DNA of 64,000 nt from Fimbriimonadaceae bacterium (GCA_026129685.1 JAHCHO010000013.1:47308-111307); one strand, 5' to 3'; counted from the first letter of the stretch, positions 15,870 through 25,116 are shown. Numbers and translations: made by a program. The notes: generated by a model not told the origin, from the letters alone.

Positions 15870-16731
15870 ATGCGCGTGCCTCTGAGCGAAATCACCTCGG
15901 TTCACGCCCACCAACGCTGGATGACCGCCGAAGTGGACGAGGCGCGCTTTCGCCTCGGCAAGTCGCTGATCGAGCGTATCCGGATCCCCGGTGCCGTCGC
16001 CTCCGTCCACCCGGCGAGCGACTCCTGGTACCCCAGCCAGAACCCCAACCGCGTGGATCGAGTGCGGCGCGGCTTCCGAGTTCAAGACGCGATCGAGCTT
16101 TACGCGCGAAACGGCGTGCACCGGTTTTTTGCTTACCTTGACCCCGCTACCCGGATGGGAGCAGCGCCATAGCGAACTCGACGCCGCCGGACTTCGGCGC
16201 TGTGTCGAACTGGTCTGGCTTGGAGCGAAGCTGGATCGCGGATTCGTCCTCCCGTGCTCCCCCGCACCACCCGGCAAGATCGTTCTCGCCACCGCCGAAC
16301 GTCGTGCCGACCTGCTCCGTGTTCTGACCTTGGAGGAAACCCAGCCGCCCGCCTTTGAGGACGCGACGCTCGGCCTCTTCGAGCGGCCCGGCGCCTTTAC
16401 CCTCCTCGCCTACGACGGGGACCGTCCCGTCGCCACCGGCTGCCTCTACGTGCAAGACGGCGTGGCCTACCTCGCCAACGGCCTCACCATTCCCGATGCT
16501 CGTGGGCGCGGGTTCCAGACCCACCTGATCCGCCGACGGATCGAGGTCGCACTCGACATCGGCGCCCGAATCGCCGTCTCCGCGACCTACCGCTTCCTTT
16601 AGCGGTCGTTCGCCAATCTGCAACGCGCCGGCCTCGAGGAGTCCTGGGTCGGCCGGATCTACCGCTACGAATCGAACCCCGACGTTCGCGCCCGCCTTTC
16701 GCACACGGACTGGGGCCACCCGGAGCCCTAA
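15870..16731 (+). pseudogene. GNAT-family acetyltransferase gene with a frameshift and an in-frame stop
   Basis: Three segments join into one plausible acetyltransferase. Frame 1 runs from ATG 15870 to about 16155 (…RNGVHRFFAYLDPATR). A +1 shift then leads to …WEQRHSELDAAGLRRCVELVWLG up to TAG at 16600-16602. The same frame continues after the stop as RSFANLQRAGLEESWVGRIYRYE to TAA at 16729. The part before the TAG has the acetyl-CoA motif GLTIPDARGRGFQTHLIRRRIE. The post-stop segment matches the end of the GNAT fold. The TAG would be CAG with one transition. The true 3' end interlocks with the convergent GH20 stop (CTAA), supporting the ancestral gene end. A TATCGT box ends 7 nt before the start. 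Confidence 0.8.
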
Positions 16732-19280
16732 CCGGACGTCCCGATTACCGTTGCCCCGCGAACGGTGAAGCCGACGTGCGGCGCCGCCGACACAAACCGG
16801 ATCGATCGTATTGGGCGCCTTGGATCGAGAGGGAGCGTCACGACCGACTCGCCCGCCGAACGAGTTCCGAAGATCAGGCCCCGCGCGTCCGATTCCGAGC
16901 GCGCGTGGTGCCCGTAGCGAAGTTCGGTGATCTCGGGGGCGCCCGACCCGTGGACGACCTCGACCTTCACCATCGGCTCGCCGTCGTCCAGGGTCGTTTC
17001 CACCCGGCAGAGGAGCGCAATCATGCTCCCCTGCAACGTGCCCGGCACGTTCAACGTCGCCACGGCAGGACGCACCGCCCCATCCCGGGTTAGCCGATTG
17101 ACCAACCGAACTGGCTCGCCGACGGTGAACGCGTACTCTCCGAACCGCATTACGCGACCCGCGAGAAGGCTGGTTCCTGGGACTGACGCCGCGACCCCTT
17201 CCGGGCCGTACAGCATTTTGCCGAGGACCGTCGTCGCGTCGTAGGGCAACGCCTCCACGCGTTCCTCTCGCCCGCTCCACGCATAGTCCGCGGCCGTCAC
17301 CATCACCGCAAACTGCCGAAACTCCCGAAGAACGTTTTCCTCCGAACTCTCATAGCCCGCCCAGGTCGTCTGGAGATACCCCGCCCGTTCACGCTTTGCC
17401 GCCAACGCGAGTCCCCGTACGTTCTCCGGACGGTACCAAGCGCTCGCGACCGGGAACCGACCGATCGAGGACCACAGGCGAAGGGACTTTCGGAAGGGCT
17501 CCGGGTCTTGGTCCGCCCGATAGTGCCAATCGGACACGACCGCATCCCGGGATATCACCGCCCGACGTCTCGCCGCGTGTTCCCTCGTGTCGCCCAGGGC
17601 GGCGTCGATCGCCTCGCCCGGCGCGAGGGCTTTGTCGCCCCAAAGCATCGGCCGCACGCCAAGCCGCTCCGCCAACGAACCCAACCACGGCAGATGGCGT
17701 TCCCAATGCGTCGTCACGAGTTCCGGATCGGCCGGATAGCCCCGCATGTCCACCTCGTCCAGCCCGAAGTGGACGGTCTTCGGCTTGAGCACCGAGACCG
17801 CTTCGCTCCAAACCTCCTCCAGAACTGTTCGGGTTCGCGGGAGGGTCACGTCCACCGCATAGGGAACGGCCGGATTGAACGCGATGTCCCGGTTCTTCCC
17901 GTTCGCGAATAGCCATTCCATGTGGCCGAAGCTCTGGATCAAGGGGATCGGATCCACCCCCTTGTCACGAAGCCACGCAAACTCGGCGGCGAGTTGGTCG
18001 CGAGGCATCGTGATCGAAGTGGCGATGCCCGGGGTCGCCTTCCAATCGGTGCGCTCGCACTGGAGGACCACCTTGTTGAACCCGAGTGGGCCGAGCGCCC
18101 GGTCGAACAGTCGACGATGCAGCGCGAAGGCCTGAGGCCCCACGAACAGGTGAACGCCGCGCCAGGCCAAAGAGGGCCAATCGCTAACCCGGCCCAGCGG
18201 CAGGACCAACGTCCCCTTCGATGGGCGCACCAACTTGGCCAACATACGCGCGGCATGGCGCAGGCCCGCCTCGTCCTGCCCCGTGACGGCCACGCCCTGC
18301 GGCGTCACCTCGATCGAGTAGCCCTCGGCCGGCAGTTTCATGTCGGTGACCCTCGCGTCCACAGAAACCGGCCGCTTGCCTCGGTCGGCCTTCCAGCGGG
18401 CGGCCAGCAGCGTCTCGAAGTCGGCCGACAGAACCCGGTCGAATCCCTTCTTCGCGCCTCGGACCGGAGGCCACACGACTCGACCAAGGCGCAGCGTGGC
18501 CTGCGGCGAAAGAACCAGCTCTTTGGGCTTTGGCAGAATGGGCAGCGGCTCTGAGGCGCGGCGCGCCTCCTTCATCGTCTGCGCCCTCGACAGAATCGTC
18601 GTCTCGGACGCCGCCCGCTCGCGGGAGGGGCGCCAATGCCACTCGATGGTGGTCACGACCGGGCTGCCCTTCGCCACCGGGAGCGACGACACCCCCAACC
18701 AGAGCAGGGCCCGGCCTTGCGCCCAATCCTGGTCGTAGCCCCGGCCGTCGAAGGCCAGCCATTCCCCCACGTCGGCGCGGGCGGATAGTGTTCCGATCGG
18801 TGCGTCGAATGTGTAGTCTCGCCCACTCCCATAGTGGCGCTCGGCTCTCATCCCGGTTGAGGCGTAGCGGGTCGCACCGAGCGGCCGAGTCGACTTGCCA
18901 TCGATCGTCAGGGTCCCCCTCTCAACCGCAGGCGCCCAGACGAGCCCCCCGGTCAACTCGACGTTCACCGGCGTCTCACCCTCCCAGTGGAACTCGGACC
19001 GGACCGACAGCCCGTCGTCGAGGACCACGAACGTCTGGGTGCCGTGCGCCCGCCCGTCGTCCGAACGAAACGTCAGGCGCTTGCCGTTCGTCGCGTCCTC
19101 AACCCGCTGTTCGCCCCACGTAGAACTGTAGTAGCCCTTGGTCCAGCCCGGTTCGTAGTACTGAAAGCCCGAACCCCGCACCAAGGGGATGCCGTCCACC
19201 CTCAGCGACAACCCTTCGCCCGACCGCACTTCGTACTGGAGAGCGGACCCGGCGAGCACAAAGATTGCGGCAAAGACCAT
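16728..19280 (-). CDS. GH20-like beta-N-acetylhexosaminidase, secreted
   Basis: An 850-residue protein with an N-terminal signal peptide (VFAAIFVLAGSALQ). Residues about 20-235 form a beta-rich domain of unknown type. Residues about 250-365 match the GH20b-type domain that precedes the catalytic barrel (LPKPKELVLSPQ… GYSIEVTPQGVAVTGQDEAGLRHAARMLAKL). The barrel follows from about 370 (WRGVHLFVGP). The acidic pair is in HFGLDEVD, where the GH20 consensus is HxGGDE; Asp-Glu is kept but the glycines are not. The family cleaves terminal GlcNAc/GalNAc by substrate-assisted catalysis. About 200 C-terminal residues are beta-rich and may bind carbohydrate. Confidence 0.78.
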   Translation of the reverse strand: MVFAAIFVLAGSALQYEVRSGEGLSLRVDGIPLVRGSGFQYYEPGWTKGYYSSTWGEQRVEDATNGKRLTFRSDDGRAHGTQTFVVLDDGLSVRSEFHWEGETPVNVELTGGLVWAPAVERGTLTIDGKSTRPLGATRYASTGMRAERHYGSGRDYTFDAPIGTLSARADVGEWLAFDGRGYDQDWAQGRALLWLGVSSLPVAKGSPVVTTIEWHWRPSRERAASETTILSRAQTMKEARRASEPLPILPKPKELVLSPQATLRLGRVVWPPVRGAKKGFDRVLSADFETLLAARWKADRGKRPVSVDARVTDMKLPAEGYSIEVTPQGVAVTGQDEAGLRHAARMLAKLVRPSKGTLVLPLGRVSDWPSLAWRGVHLFVGPQAFALHRRLFDRALGPLGFNKVVLQCERTDWKATPGIATSITMPRDQLAAEFAWLRDKGVDPIPLIQSFGHMEWLFANGKNRDIAFNPAVPYAVDVTLPRTRTVLEEVWSEAVSVLKPKTVHFGLDEVDMRGYPADPELVTTHWERHLPWLGSLAERLGVRPMLWGDKALAPGEAIDAALGDTREHAARRRAVISRDAVVSDWHYRADQDPEPFRKSLRLWSSIGRFPVASAWYRPENVRGLALAAKRERAGYLQTTWAGYESSEENVLREFRQFAVMVTAADYAWSGREERVEALPYDATTVLGKMLYGPEGVAASVPGTSLLAGRVMRFGEYAFTVGEPVRLVNRLTRDGAVRPAVATLNVPGTLQGSMIALLCRVETTLDDGEPMVKVEVVHGSGAPEITELRYGHHARSESDARGLIFGTRSAGESVVTLPLDPRRPIRSIRFVSAAPHVGFTVRGATVIGTSG

Positions 19281-19288
19281 CGGCCCAC

Positions 19289-19350
19289 ATTACACCTTGC
19301 GGGTCGCGCCGGGACGGCCCTTCCTATCCTCCCGCGCGATCCACCACAAT
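19289..19350. promoter_or_regulatory. Back-to-back -10 elements of the GH20 and cation-efflux genes
   Basis: On the minus strand TGTAAT (19289-19294) ends 8 nt before the GH20 ATG at 19280. On the plus strand CACAAT (19345-19350) ends 7 nt before the TTG at 19358. The two starts are only 77 nt apart. Confidence 0.4.
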
Positions 19351-19357
19351 CCAGCGG

Positions 19358-20296
19358 TTGGACGCTCTCGCGCGCCGTCCCGTCGTGTTCGCCGCCGCCG
19401 TTTCCCTCTTGGCAACGGTGCTCGTCGTCGCCGCAAAGTTGGTTGCCGGATTCGTGACGGGCAGCGTGAGCGTGCTCGGCGAGGCGCTCCAGTCGACGGT
19501 CGACGTATTCGTGTCCGCAACGGCCGTGTTCGTCGTGCGCGCGGCCGCGATGCCCCCCGATGCCGACCATCCCTACGGCCACGGGAAAGTGGAGATCCTG
19601 TCGAGTTTCCTCCAGATGATCGCCATCATCGCGTCCTCCCTCTACATCCTCTGGGAAGCTTACGGCCGCCTTCGTCACCCAATCCCTGTTCAGGTGGATT
19701 GGGGCATCGCCGCCATGGGCTACGCGGCGGTCTCGAACACCCTCGTCTCCCGGTACTTGGTCCGCGTGTCCCGCAAGTTCCCTTCGACCGCCCTCGAGGC
19801 GGAAGCCCTCCACCTCCGCGCCGACACCCTTTCCTCCGCCGGCGTTTTGGTGGGGCTCGTCCTGGTTCGCGTGACGGGCAACCCGATCTTGGACCCGGTC
19901 GTCGCCGCCGTCTTTGTCGTGGTCACGATCGGCGCGGCTTCCGTCAAGCTTCGCGAACTGACCCATCCCCTTTTGGACCGATCGCTGCCTATCGAAGACG
20001 TCCGGCGCGTGGAGCAGGTTCTCCGCGCTCATCCGGAAACGCGGGGCTATCACCGGCTACGGTCGCGCTATGTCGGCACGACAAGGTTCGTGGACCTGCA
20101 CGTGCAGTTGGACGACCACTTGACCTTCGTCCAAGCGCACACGATCGCCGAGGAACTGGAGGACGCGATCAGCGAGGCCCTCGGCGGTGCCGGAGTGACC
20201 ATCCACTACGAACCGTCCATCGCCGAGACCGCCCATCGGCTGACGAACCACCCGACCGACCCCCTTGCCGAGACAAGCTGGTCGGGGCCCCGCTAA
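19358..20296 (+). CDS. Cation diffusion facilitator (CDF) family transporter
   Basis: A 312-residue CDF protein with about six membrane spans in residues 10-205. The family signature is GSVSVLGEALQSTVDVFVS and the metal-site motif is DADHPYGHGKVE. The second site, HLRADTLSS, precedes a cytoplasmic domain (about 210-290) with the ferredoxin-like fold (TTRFVDLHVQLDDHLTF…AHTIAEELEDAI). It exports divalent metals (Zn, Fe, Mn or Co; not decidable here) in exchange for protons. No ATG is available. TTG 19358 fits because the protein then starts just before the first span and a -10 box precedes it. Stop codons interlock with convergent S41 (CTAA). Confidence 0.88.
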   Translation: MDALARRPVVFAAAVSLLATVLVVAAKLVAGFVTGSVSVLGEALQSTVDVFVSATAVFVVRAAAMPPDADHPYGHGKVEILSSFLQMIAIIASSLYILWEAYGRLRHPIPVQVDWGIAAMGYAAVSNTLVSRYLVRVSRKFPSTALEAEALHLRADTLSSAGVLVGLVLVRVTGNPILDPVVAAVFVVVTIGAASVKLRELTHPLLDRSLPIEDVRRVEQVLRAHPETRGYHRLRSRYVGTTRFVDLHVQLDDHLTFVQAHTIAEELEDAISEALGGAGVTIHYEPSIAETAHRLTNHPTDPLAETSWSGPR

Positions 20297-21540
20297 CCGT
20301 CCTTCTTGCCGGTCTTCGCCACTTCCACCGCCTTCTCGACTCCCGGGTCCGGTGCGCCTTCGCGAGGCGTGCCGGCGGCATAGTCCGGTTCCAAGGGGTG
20401 CTTCTCCAGCCGTATCCCGCCCGAACTCACGTAGTCCGAAACCGGATACTGCAGTTGGAACCCGTGTGCGAGGTTCCCGTAGACCGAGGCCAAGACCGCA
20501 CCCGCCGACCTGCTTCCGATCAAGGGTGCCTGACGGTGCTCGCGCAACGCGCAGGCAACGATCTCCGAGGCGCTCGCCGACCCCCGATTGATCAGGACGA
20601 GCACTTTGCCCGCATAGGGTTCCTGAAGCCGCTTGCGCGTCTTGGTCTTCGTTGGCGCCCACTTGGCGATCTCGACCGGGTCGTTCGGCTCCTTCCCGGT
20701 TTCCGTCCGGTACCGGTCCGCCAGGTTCCGCGATACAAACGTCCCGAACTCGGTATCGGGCGGCATGAGCAGGCTCAGAAGGTGGTTCATGTTGTTCGTC
20801 GCCCCACCCCCGTTCGAACGAAGGTCGAGCACGAGCGCCTCCGCCTTGGCCGCGAGTTCGATCATCTTCTCGACCTTCTTCTGGTCGTAGCCCCGCGTGA
20901 ACGAGTTGATCCGCAAGAGGGCGATCGTCGGCTCCGGCCACGTCAGCGTGTCCTCCGTCACCGTCGAGAAGCGCCGGCGTTGGAGCGTGATCTCAAACGG
21001 CTCACCGTCTCCTCGCTTCACCTTGACCGGCAACGCCGACCCCTCCTCTCCTTCGAGAACCTGCGGACCCGACGGTTTGGCCCCGCCGGCCTCGACGATA
21101 AGGTCGCCGCGCTTAAGGCCTGCCTCGTCCGCCGGGCTCTTGGGCATCACGTTGGTCACTTCGAGCCCGGTGTCGGTCGGACGAACGCTTGCCCCGACCC
21201 CGATTGCGCTCGTTTGGTTGCGCCGCTCCACCGCCTGCGGGGTGCGCAGACTAATGTGGCTGAAGCCGAACTCCCGTAGTGCGCGGTTCACCTCGGTGGC
21301 GAACGTTGGGATCGTCTCCGCCTTGTCGATCCCCTCCTGACGCTTGGCCACGAACTCCGGCCACTTGCTGAAGTCCACGCCCGGCACGAACGCCCGCGTC
21401 GAGACCGTCTCCGAAAGCTTGTCCAGCACCTCCTTCTTTTGCTCCGGGGTGATGGGTTGCCCGTACCCAACGGAGAAGGCGAGCGACAATGCCGTGAGAA
21501 CGACCAGGCGCAACAGCGGGAAGCGGTGACGACGCTCCAT
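20293..21540 (-). CDS. S41 family C-terminal processing peptidase with PDZ domain, secreted
   Basis: A 415-residue protein with a signal peptide ending near VGYGQP (about residue 27). A helical cap is followed by a PDZ domain (about 90-175: SAIGVGASVRPTDTGLEVTNVMPKSPADEAGLKRGDLIV). The S41 domain has VLDLRSNGGGATNN and the catalytic serine at about 321 in NRGSASASEIV; the lysine lies about 25 residues further in the family. Such proteases act in the periplasm on C-termini or misfolded proteins. The short C-terminal tail is Lys/Glu-rich. A TATGCT box ends 5 nt before the ATG. Confidence 0.87.
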   Translation of the reverse strand: MERRHRFPLLRLVVLTALSLAFSVGYGQPITPEQKKEVLDKLSETVSTRAFVPGVDFSKWPEFVAKRQEGIDKAETIPTFATEVNRALREFGFSHISLRTPQAVERRNQTSAIGVGASVRPTDTGLEVTNVMPKSPADEAGLKRGDLIVEAGGAKPSGPQVLEGEEGSALPVKVKRGDGEPFEITLQRRRFSTVTEDTLTWPEPTIALLRINSFTRGYDQKKVEKMIELAAKAEALVLDLRSNGGGATNNMNHLLSLLMPPDTEFGTFVSRNLADRYRTETGKEPNDPVEIAKWAPTKTKTRKRLQEPYAGKVLVLINRGSASASEIVACALREHRQAPLIGSRSAGAVLASVYGNLAHGFQLQYPVSDYVSSGGIRLEKHPLEPDYAAGTPREGAPDPGVEKAVEVAKTGKKDG

Positions 21541-21685
21541 GCCATAGCATAACCCCGTTTCCGCACAGGTTGTTCACCCGCACCATCGAGAACGCGTCTG
21601 GGACCCGGCCCGAAAGCTCACCCAGGAAACGGGTAGCGTTCGTCGAACCCTTTCGGCGTCGTCGCGCGTGTCGTGGCGGCGCCTT

Positions 21686-21701
21686 CGCGTCTAGAGACGC
21701 G
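21686..21701. promoter_or_regulatory. Inverted repeat upstream of the SPFH pair
   Basis: CGCGTCT (21686-21692) and AGACGCG (21695-21701) form a 7-bp dyad with a 2-nt centre, 20 nt before the ATG at 21722. It is too short and T-poor for a terminator; an operator is possible. The 181-nt gap 21541-21721 otherwise holds nothing I recognise. Confidence 0.3.
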
Positions 21702-21721
21702 GGGATACCGCAGGTGAGGCC

Positions 21722-23011
21722 ATGAATGTCTTGCTCGAACAGATACCAAACGTCATCGGAGCGCTTCTGGTGGCGGGCGGTTTGTTGGTGTTGTTTGGGA
21801 TTCTCGTCCACTACCGGAAGATATGCCCCCCGAACCGGGTGCTGGTGATCTCCGGTGGCGGAAGCCGTGTTGGCGATACCAAGCGCGGCTACCGACCCGT
21901 CTTCGGCGGCTTCGCCTACGAGGTCCCAATGTTCCAGAAGATCGACCAGATGAGCATGAGCCTCATTGAGGTCCCGATCCAGGTGCGCGGCGCGTACTCG
22001 CAGGGCGGCATTCCGCTCAACGTCAACGCGATCGCCAACGCCAAGGTCGCAAGCGACCCCCGCCTCGTCGGCAACGCCATCGAGCGGTTTCTTGGACGCG
22101 ACCAGAACGAGATCCGGCGCGTCGCCAAGGAAACCTTGGAGGGCCACTTGCGCGGCGTCCTCGCCCGGCTGACCCCGGAAGAGGTCAACCATGACCGGCT
22201 CCGATTCGCGGAGGAACTCTCCACCGAGTCCGCCGCCGACCTGAGCAAGCTTGGCATCCAACTCGATACGCTCAAGATCCAGCACGTGAGCGACGACGTC
22301 CAGTATCTCGACTCCATCGGTCGCGAAGCGATCGCCAACGTCATCCGCGACGCCGAGATGGCCGAGAGCGACGCCAAACGGGAGGCCGAATTGGCCGAAG
22401 CCGGGAACCGTGCCCGCGCCAGCGTCACCGAGGCCCAGGTCGACGCTCACATCCGCGAGATGGAGAACGACCTGCGGCGCATACTCGCCGACCTGGACTC
22501 CGAGGTCAAATCGGAGGAACAGCGCGTCCTCGCCTCGGCGCGGCAGGCCCGTGCCCAGGCCGAGCAGGAACTCCAGAAACTCCGGGCCGAACTCGAGGGC
22601 ATTCGCCTTCGATCCGATACCGTTCTGCCTGCCGAAGCCGAACGTGAGGCCGAGCAACATCGCGCTCGCGGCGAAGCCGCCATCGTCCGTGAACGGGGGC
22701 GCGCGGTCGCCGTGTCGCTCGCCATGATGAACGACGCCTGGGATAAGGCGGGCGACAACGCGATGAGCATCGCCGTCCTCGAAAACATCGAGAACATCCT
22801 CCGCGCCGCCGCCAAGGGCGTCACCAAGGTCAAGATCGATAACATCGCGATGGTCGACAACGGGGACGGGAAGGTGCTCGCCAACTACATCGCCGCCTAC
22901 CCCGAGATGTTGGCCGCCGTCCTGCATTCCGTCACCAAAACCACCGGCATCGACGTGGCCCGGGCCCTGTCCGGTCGTTCGGACACCGAAACCAAGGAGG
23001 TCAACGCGTAG
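21722..23011 (+). CDS. SPFH/flotillin-like membrane protein, first of a tandem pair
   Basis: A 429-residue protein. One membrane anchor (about 10-30, VIGALLVAGGLLVLFGILV) precedes an SPFH/band-7 domain (about 35-205, including VEVP-like SLIEVPIQVRGAYSQGGIPLNVNAIANAKVAS). A long Ala/Glu-rich coiled coil follows (about 205-330). The order matches flotillin/FloT proteins, which oligomerise on the cytoplasmic face of lipid-ordered membrane patches. AGGTGAGG lies just before the ATG. The stop overlaps the start of the second SPFH gene by one nucleotide, so the two probably form a hetero-oligomer. Confidence 0.88.
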   Translation: MNVLLEQIPNVIGALLVAGGLLVLFGILVHYRKICPPNRVLVISGGGSRVGDTKRGYRPVFGGFAYEVPMFQKIDQMSMSLIEVPIQVRGAYSQGGIPLNVNAIANAKVASDPRLVGNAIERFLGRDQNEIRRVAKETLEGHLRGVLARLTPEEVNHDRLRFAEELSTESAADLSKLGIQLDTLKIQHVSDDVQYLDSIGREAIANVIRDAEMAESDAKREAELAEAGNRARASVTEAQVDAHIREMENDLRRILADLDSEVKSEEQRVLASARQARAQAEQELQKLRAELEGIRLRSDTVLPAEAEREAEQHRARGEAAIVRERGRAVAVSLAMMNDAWDKAGDNAMSIAVLENIENILRAAAKGVTKVKIDNIAMVDNGDGKVLANYIAAYPEMLAAVLHSVTKTTGIDVARALSGRSDTETKEVNA

Positions 23012-24288
23012 TGGACGTTCTCTGGACTCTGCTCTCCGGACTTGCGATCTTCCTGGGCGTCCTCGCCCTGCTGATCTTCCTGAACATCCGGAATATCGTC
23101 GTCGTCGTCCCCCCGAACGAGGTCGCCATCTTCTCCGGCAAGTACAACCGGGCCAATGGGCGAGGCTTCCGCTTCATCCGTGGCGGCCGGGGCTACAAGA
23201 TTCCCTTCATTGAGCGCATCGATCGCATGGACCTGACCAACATGGTCATCGATGTCAGTGCCCAGAACGCTTACTCCAAGGGAGGCATCCCTCTGACGGT
23301 CCAGGGCGTCGCCAACGTCAAGATCGCCGGACACGAGCCCCTGCTCTCGAACGCGGCGGAGCGCTTCCTCGGCAAGTCGCGCCTTGAAATCATGCAGATC
23401 GTCAAGGACAACCTCGAAGGCGCGTTGCGCGGGGTCCTCGCCACGATGACGCCCGAGGAGGTGAACGAGGACAAGATCCTCTTTGCCGAGAGGCTTGTCC
23501 ACGAGGTCGAGGAAGACATGACGCGCTTGGGTCTGGTGGTGGACACACTCAAAATTCAGAACGTCCACGACGAGGTCAGCTACCTCGACTCCATCGGACG
23601 GGGAAAGAACGCCGACCTGATCAGCCGCGCGCGCATCGCCGAGGCCAAAGCCAAGGCCGATGCCGTCGTCCGGGCGGCAGAAAACCGCGAACGCGAGGTC
23701 CGCGCCCAAGTCGAGGCTCGCATCTCGATCGCGAAAGCCGAGGCCGCCAAGAAACTCGCCGAGATTCGCAGCCGCGAGGGCGCTCTCGTCGCCGAAGAAC
23801 TCGCCCAAGTCGCCGCCCAGGTGTCGCAGGCGAGTTCGGAGCTCAAGGTGCAGGAGGCCCGCATCGAGCAGGTCCGCCGGAAGCTGGAAGCCGACGTGAT
23901 CCAGCCCGCCAAAGCGGACATGGAGGCCGCCGAGGCTCAGGCCGTCGCCGAGGTCGCTCCCATCGTCGAAGAGGGCAAGGCCCGCGCCGAGGCCCTCACG
24001 AAAGTCGCCGAAAGCTGGGGTCCGAACGCCCGCGAGGTGCTGGTCCTCCAAAAGTTGGACGGCATCATCGGCGCCGTGACCGATACGATCTCGACGACCC
24101 CAATCGACAAGATCACGATGATCGACGCCGGCAACCCGAGATCGCCCTCGGCCCTGCCCAGCCGCGCGTACTCCACCGTCGAGCAACTCAACAGCCTTTT
24201 CGGCATCGACTTGGTCGAACTCCTGAAGGCGAAGCTCCAGGCGAGCCAGGCACGAACGCAGGTCCCGGAGCCGCCGCACGAAGCCTGA
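23011..24288 (+). CDS. SPFH/flotillin-like membrane protein, second of a tandem pair
   Basis: A 425-residue paralogue of the preceding gene with the same layout: anchor at about 5-25, SPFH domain at about 30-200 (VVVPPNEVAIFSGKYNRANGRGFRFIRGG), then an Ala/Glu coiled coil. Shared stretches such as YSKGGIPLTVQGVANVKIA versus YSQGGIPLNVNAIANAKVA, and LDTLKIQNVHDEVSYLDSIGR versus LDTLKIQHVSDDVQYLDSIGR, show an internal duplication. The C-terminus is Pro/Gln-rich. It starts at GTG 23011 within the previous stop (TAGTG). A strong hairpin terminator follows. Confidence 0.88.
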   Translation: MDVLWTLLSGLAIFLGVLALLIFLNIRNIVVVVPPNEVAIFSGKYNRANGRGFRFIRGGRGYKIPFIERIDRMDLTNMVIDVSAQNAYSKGGIPLTVQGVANVKIAGHEPLLSNAAERFLGKSRLEIMQIVKDNLEGALRGVLATMTPEEVNEDKILFAERLVHEVEEDMTRLGLVVDTLKIQNVHDEVSYLDSIGRGKNADLISRARIAEAKAKADAVVRAAENREREVRAQVEARISIAKAEAAKKLAEIRSREGALVAEELAQVAAQVSQASSELKVQEARIEQVRRKLEADVIQPAKADMEAAEAQAVAEVAPIVEEGKARAEALTKVAESWGPNAREVLVLQKLDGIIGAVTDTISTTPIDKITMIDAGNPRSPSALPSRAYSTVEQLNSLFGIDLVELLKAKLQASQARTQVPEPPHEA

Positions 24289-24306
24289 ACCACCCTTGCC
24301 GAAAAA

Positions 24307-24345
24307 CACAAGAGCCCGTTCCCCATCGGGGAACGGGCTCTTGTG
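24307..24345. terminator. Bidirectional terminator between the flotillin pair and the deacetylase operon
   Basis: CACAAGAGCCCGTTCCCC (24307-24324) pairs without mismatch with the run at 24328-24345 around a 3-nt ATC loop. For minus-strand transcripts it is followed by TTTTT (complement of AAAAA at 24302-24306), the classic rho-independent form. For the plus strand it lies 19 nt after the SPFH stop. Confidence 0.9.
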
Positions 24346-24360
24346 CCAACGCCTGGGCTT

Positions 24361-25116
24361 CTACCGGGTGGCCGTCAGCGCCTCGTGGTGCTCGAAGTGC
24401 TCGCTCGCCGCTTGCGTCAACGTCGTGAAGTGCGCACCCTTCTCGCGGAAGAAGCGGATCGTGTGCCGCAGCGCCTCGATCGAATCCACGTAATCGCGCA
24501 CGCCGATGCACACCACCTCGCGATCCATGTTCGCCTCGAAGATCGGCTTGCACGCCTCGAATCCTAGGTCGAGATAGGCGTGCACGCCGCCGTGAACGGC
24601 AATCGGGATGTGCAGCAATCGGTTCTTGCCCACCTTCTTCAAGTCCTCCGGATCGCTGTGGTACGGCTCATGGGGCGCGCCGTGCCAATCCACGAACATC
24701 TTGTAGTCCGCGTCCGGCACCACCGAACTGTCCACCAGGATGCCCGCGTCCTCGAGGTGCGGGATGTCCGAGGGTAGAAGCGCGAACGCCCCCGCCCGAA
24801 ACGCCGTCGCCTTGATCAGGTGCGACTTCAGCGTGTCCTTCGCGATGCGGATGATGTTCCCGCGCTCCTTCGGGTCCTCGACGTAACCCCGGTCGTTCTC
24901 GAAGTTCACCTTCATCCCGACCTCGTGCCAGTTCGGAATCTTGTGCACGAACTCGCGGTAATACAGGTTTGTGTTCGCGCTGGGATCCTTCATCGAAACG
25001 TGGACGAGCCACGAGGCGGGGACGAATTCGGACTCGAGCACATCCACGAAATCGGCGGTGTAGCACCGATCGTGATGCGCTCCTTCGCAATCAACCGTGA
25101 TGACGACGTTGGGCAT
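24361..25116 (-). CDS. Polysaccharide deacetylase-like protein
   Basis: A 251-residue protein opening with VVITVDCEGAHHDRCYTADFVDVLESEFVPASWLVHVSM, which matches the first motif of NodB-type carbohydrate esterase-4 proteins (TxDxE, metal-binding Asp). The later AFRAGAFALLPSDIPHLEDAGILVDSS resembles the family's RxG motif. The canonical HxxxH metal motif is not clear; HKIPNWHEVG is the nearest candidate. Activity is therefore uncertain. The start overlaps the end of the GH65 gene by 26 nt, making it the last gene of the grpE operon, and it ends just before a strong terminator. Confidence 0.7.
   Translation of the reverse strand: MPNVVITVDCEGAHHDRCYTADFVDVLESEFVPASWLVHVSMKDPSANTNLYYREFVHKIPNWHEVGMKVNFENDRGYVEDPKERGNIIRIAKDTLKSHLIKATAFRAGAFALLPSDIPHLEDAGILVDSSVVPDADYKMFVDWHGAPHEPYHSDPEDLKKVGKNRLLHIPIAVHGGVHAYLDLGFEACKPIFEANMDREVVCIGVRDYVDSIEALRHTIRFFREKGAHFTTLTQAASEHFEHHEALTATR

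Noticed and set aside
19189..21279. 696-codon plus-strand frame across the CDF and S41 genes
   Set aside because: Out of frame with the CDF protein and antisense to S41; composition is Arg/Pro low-complexity.
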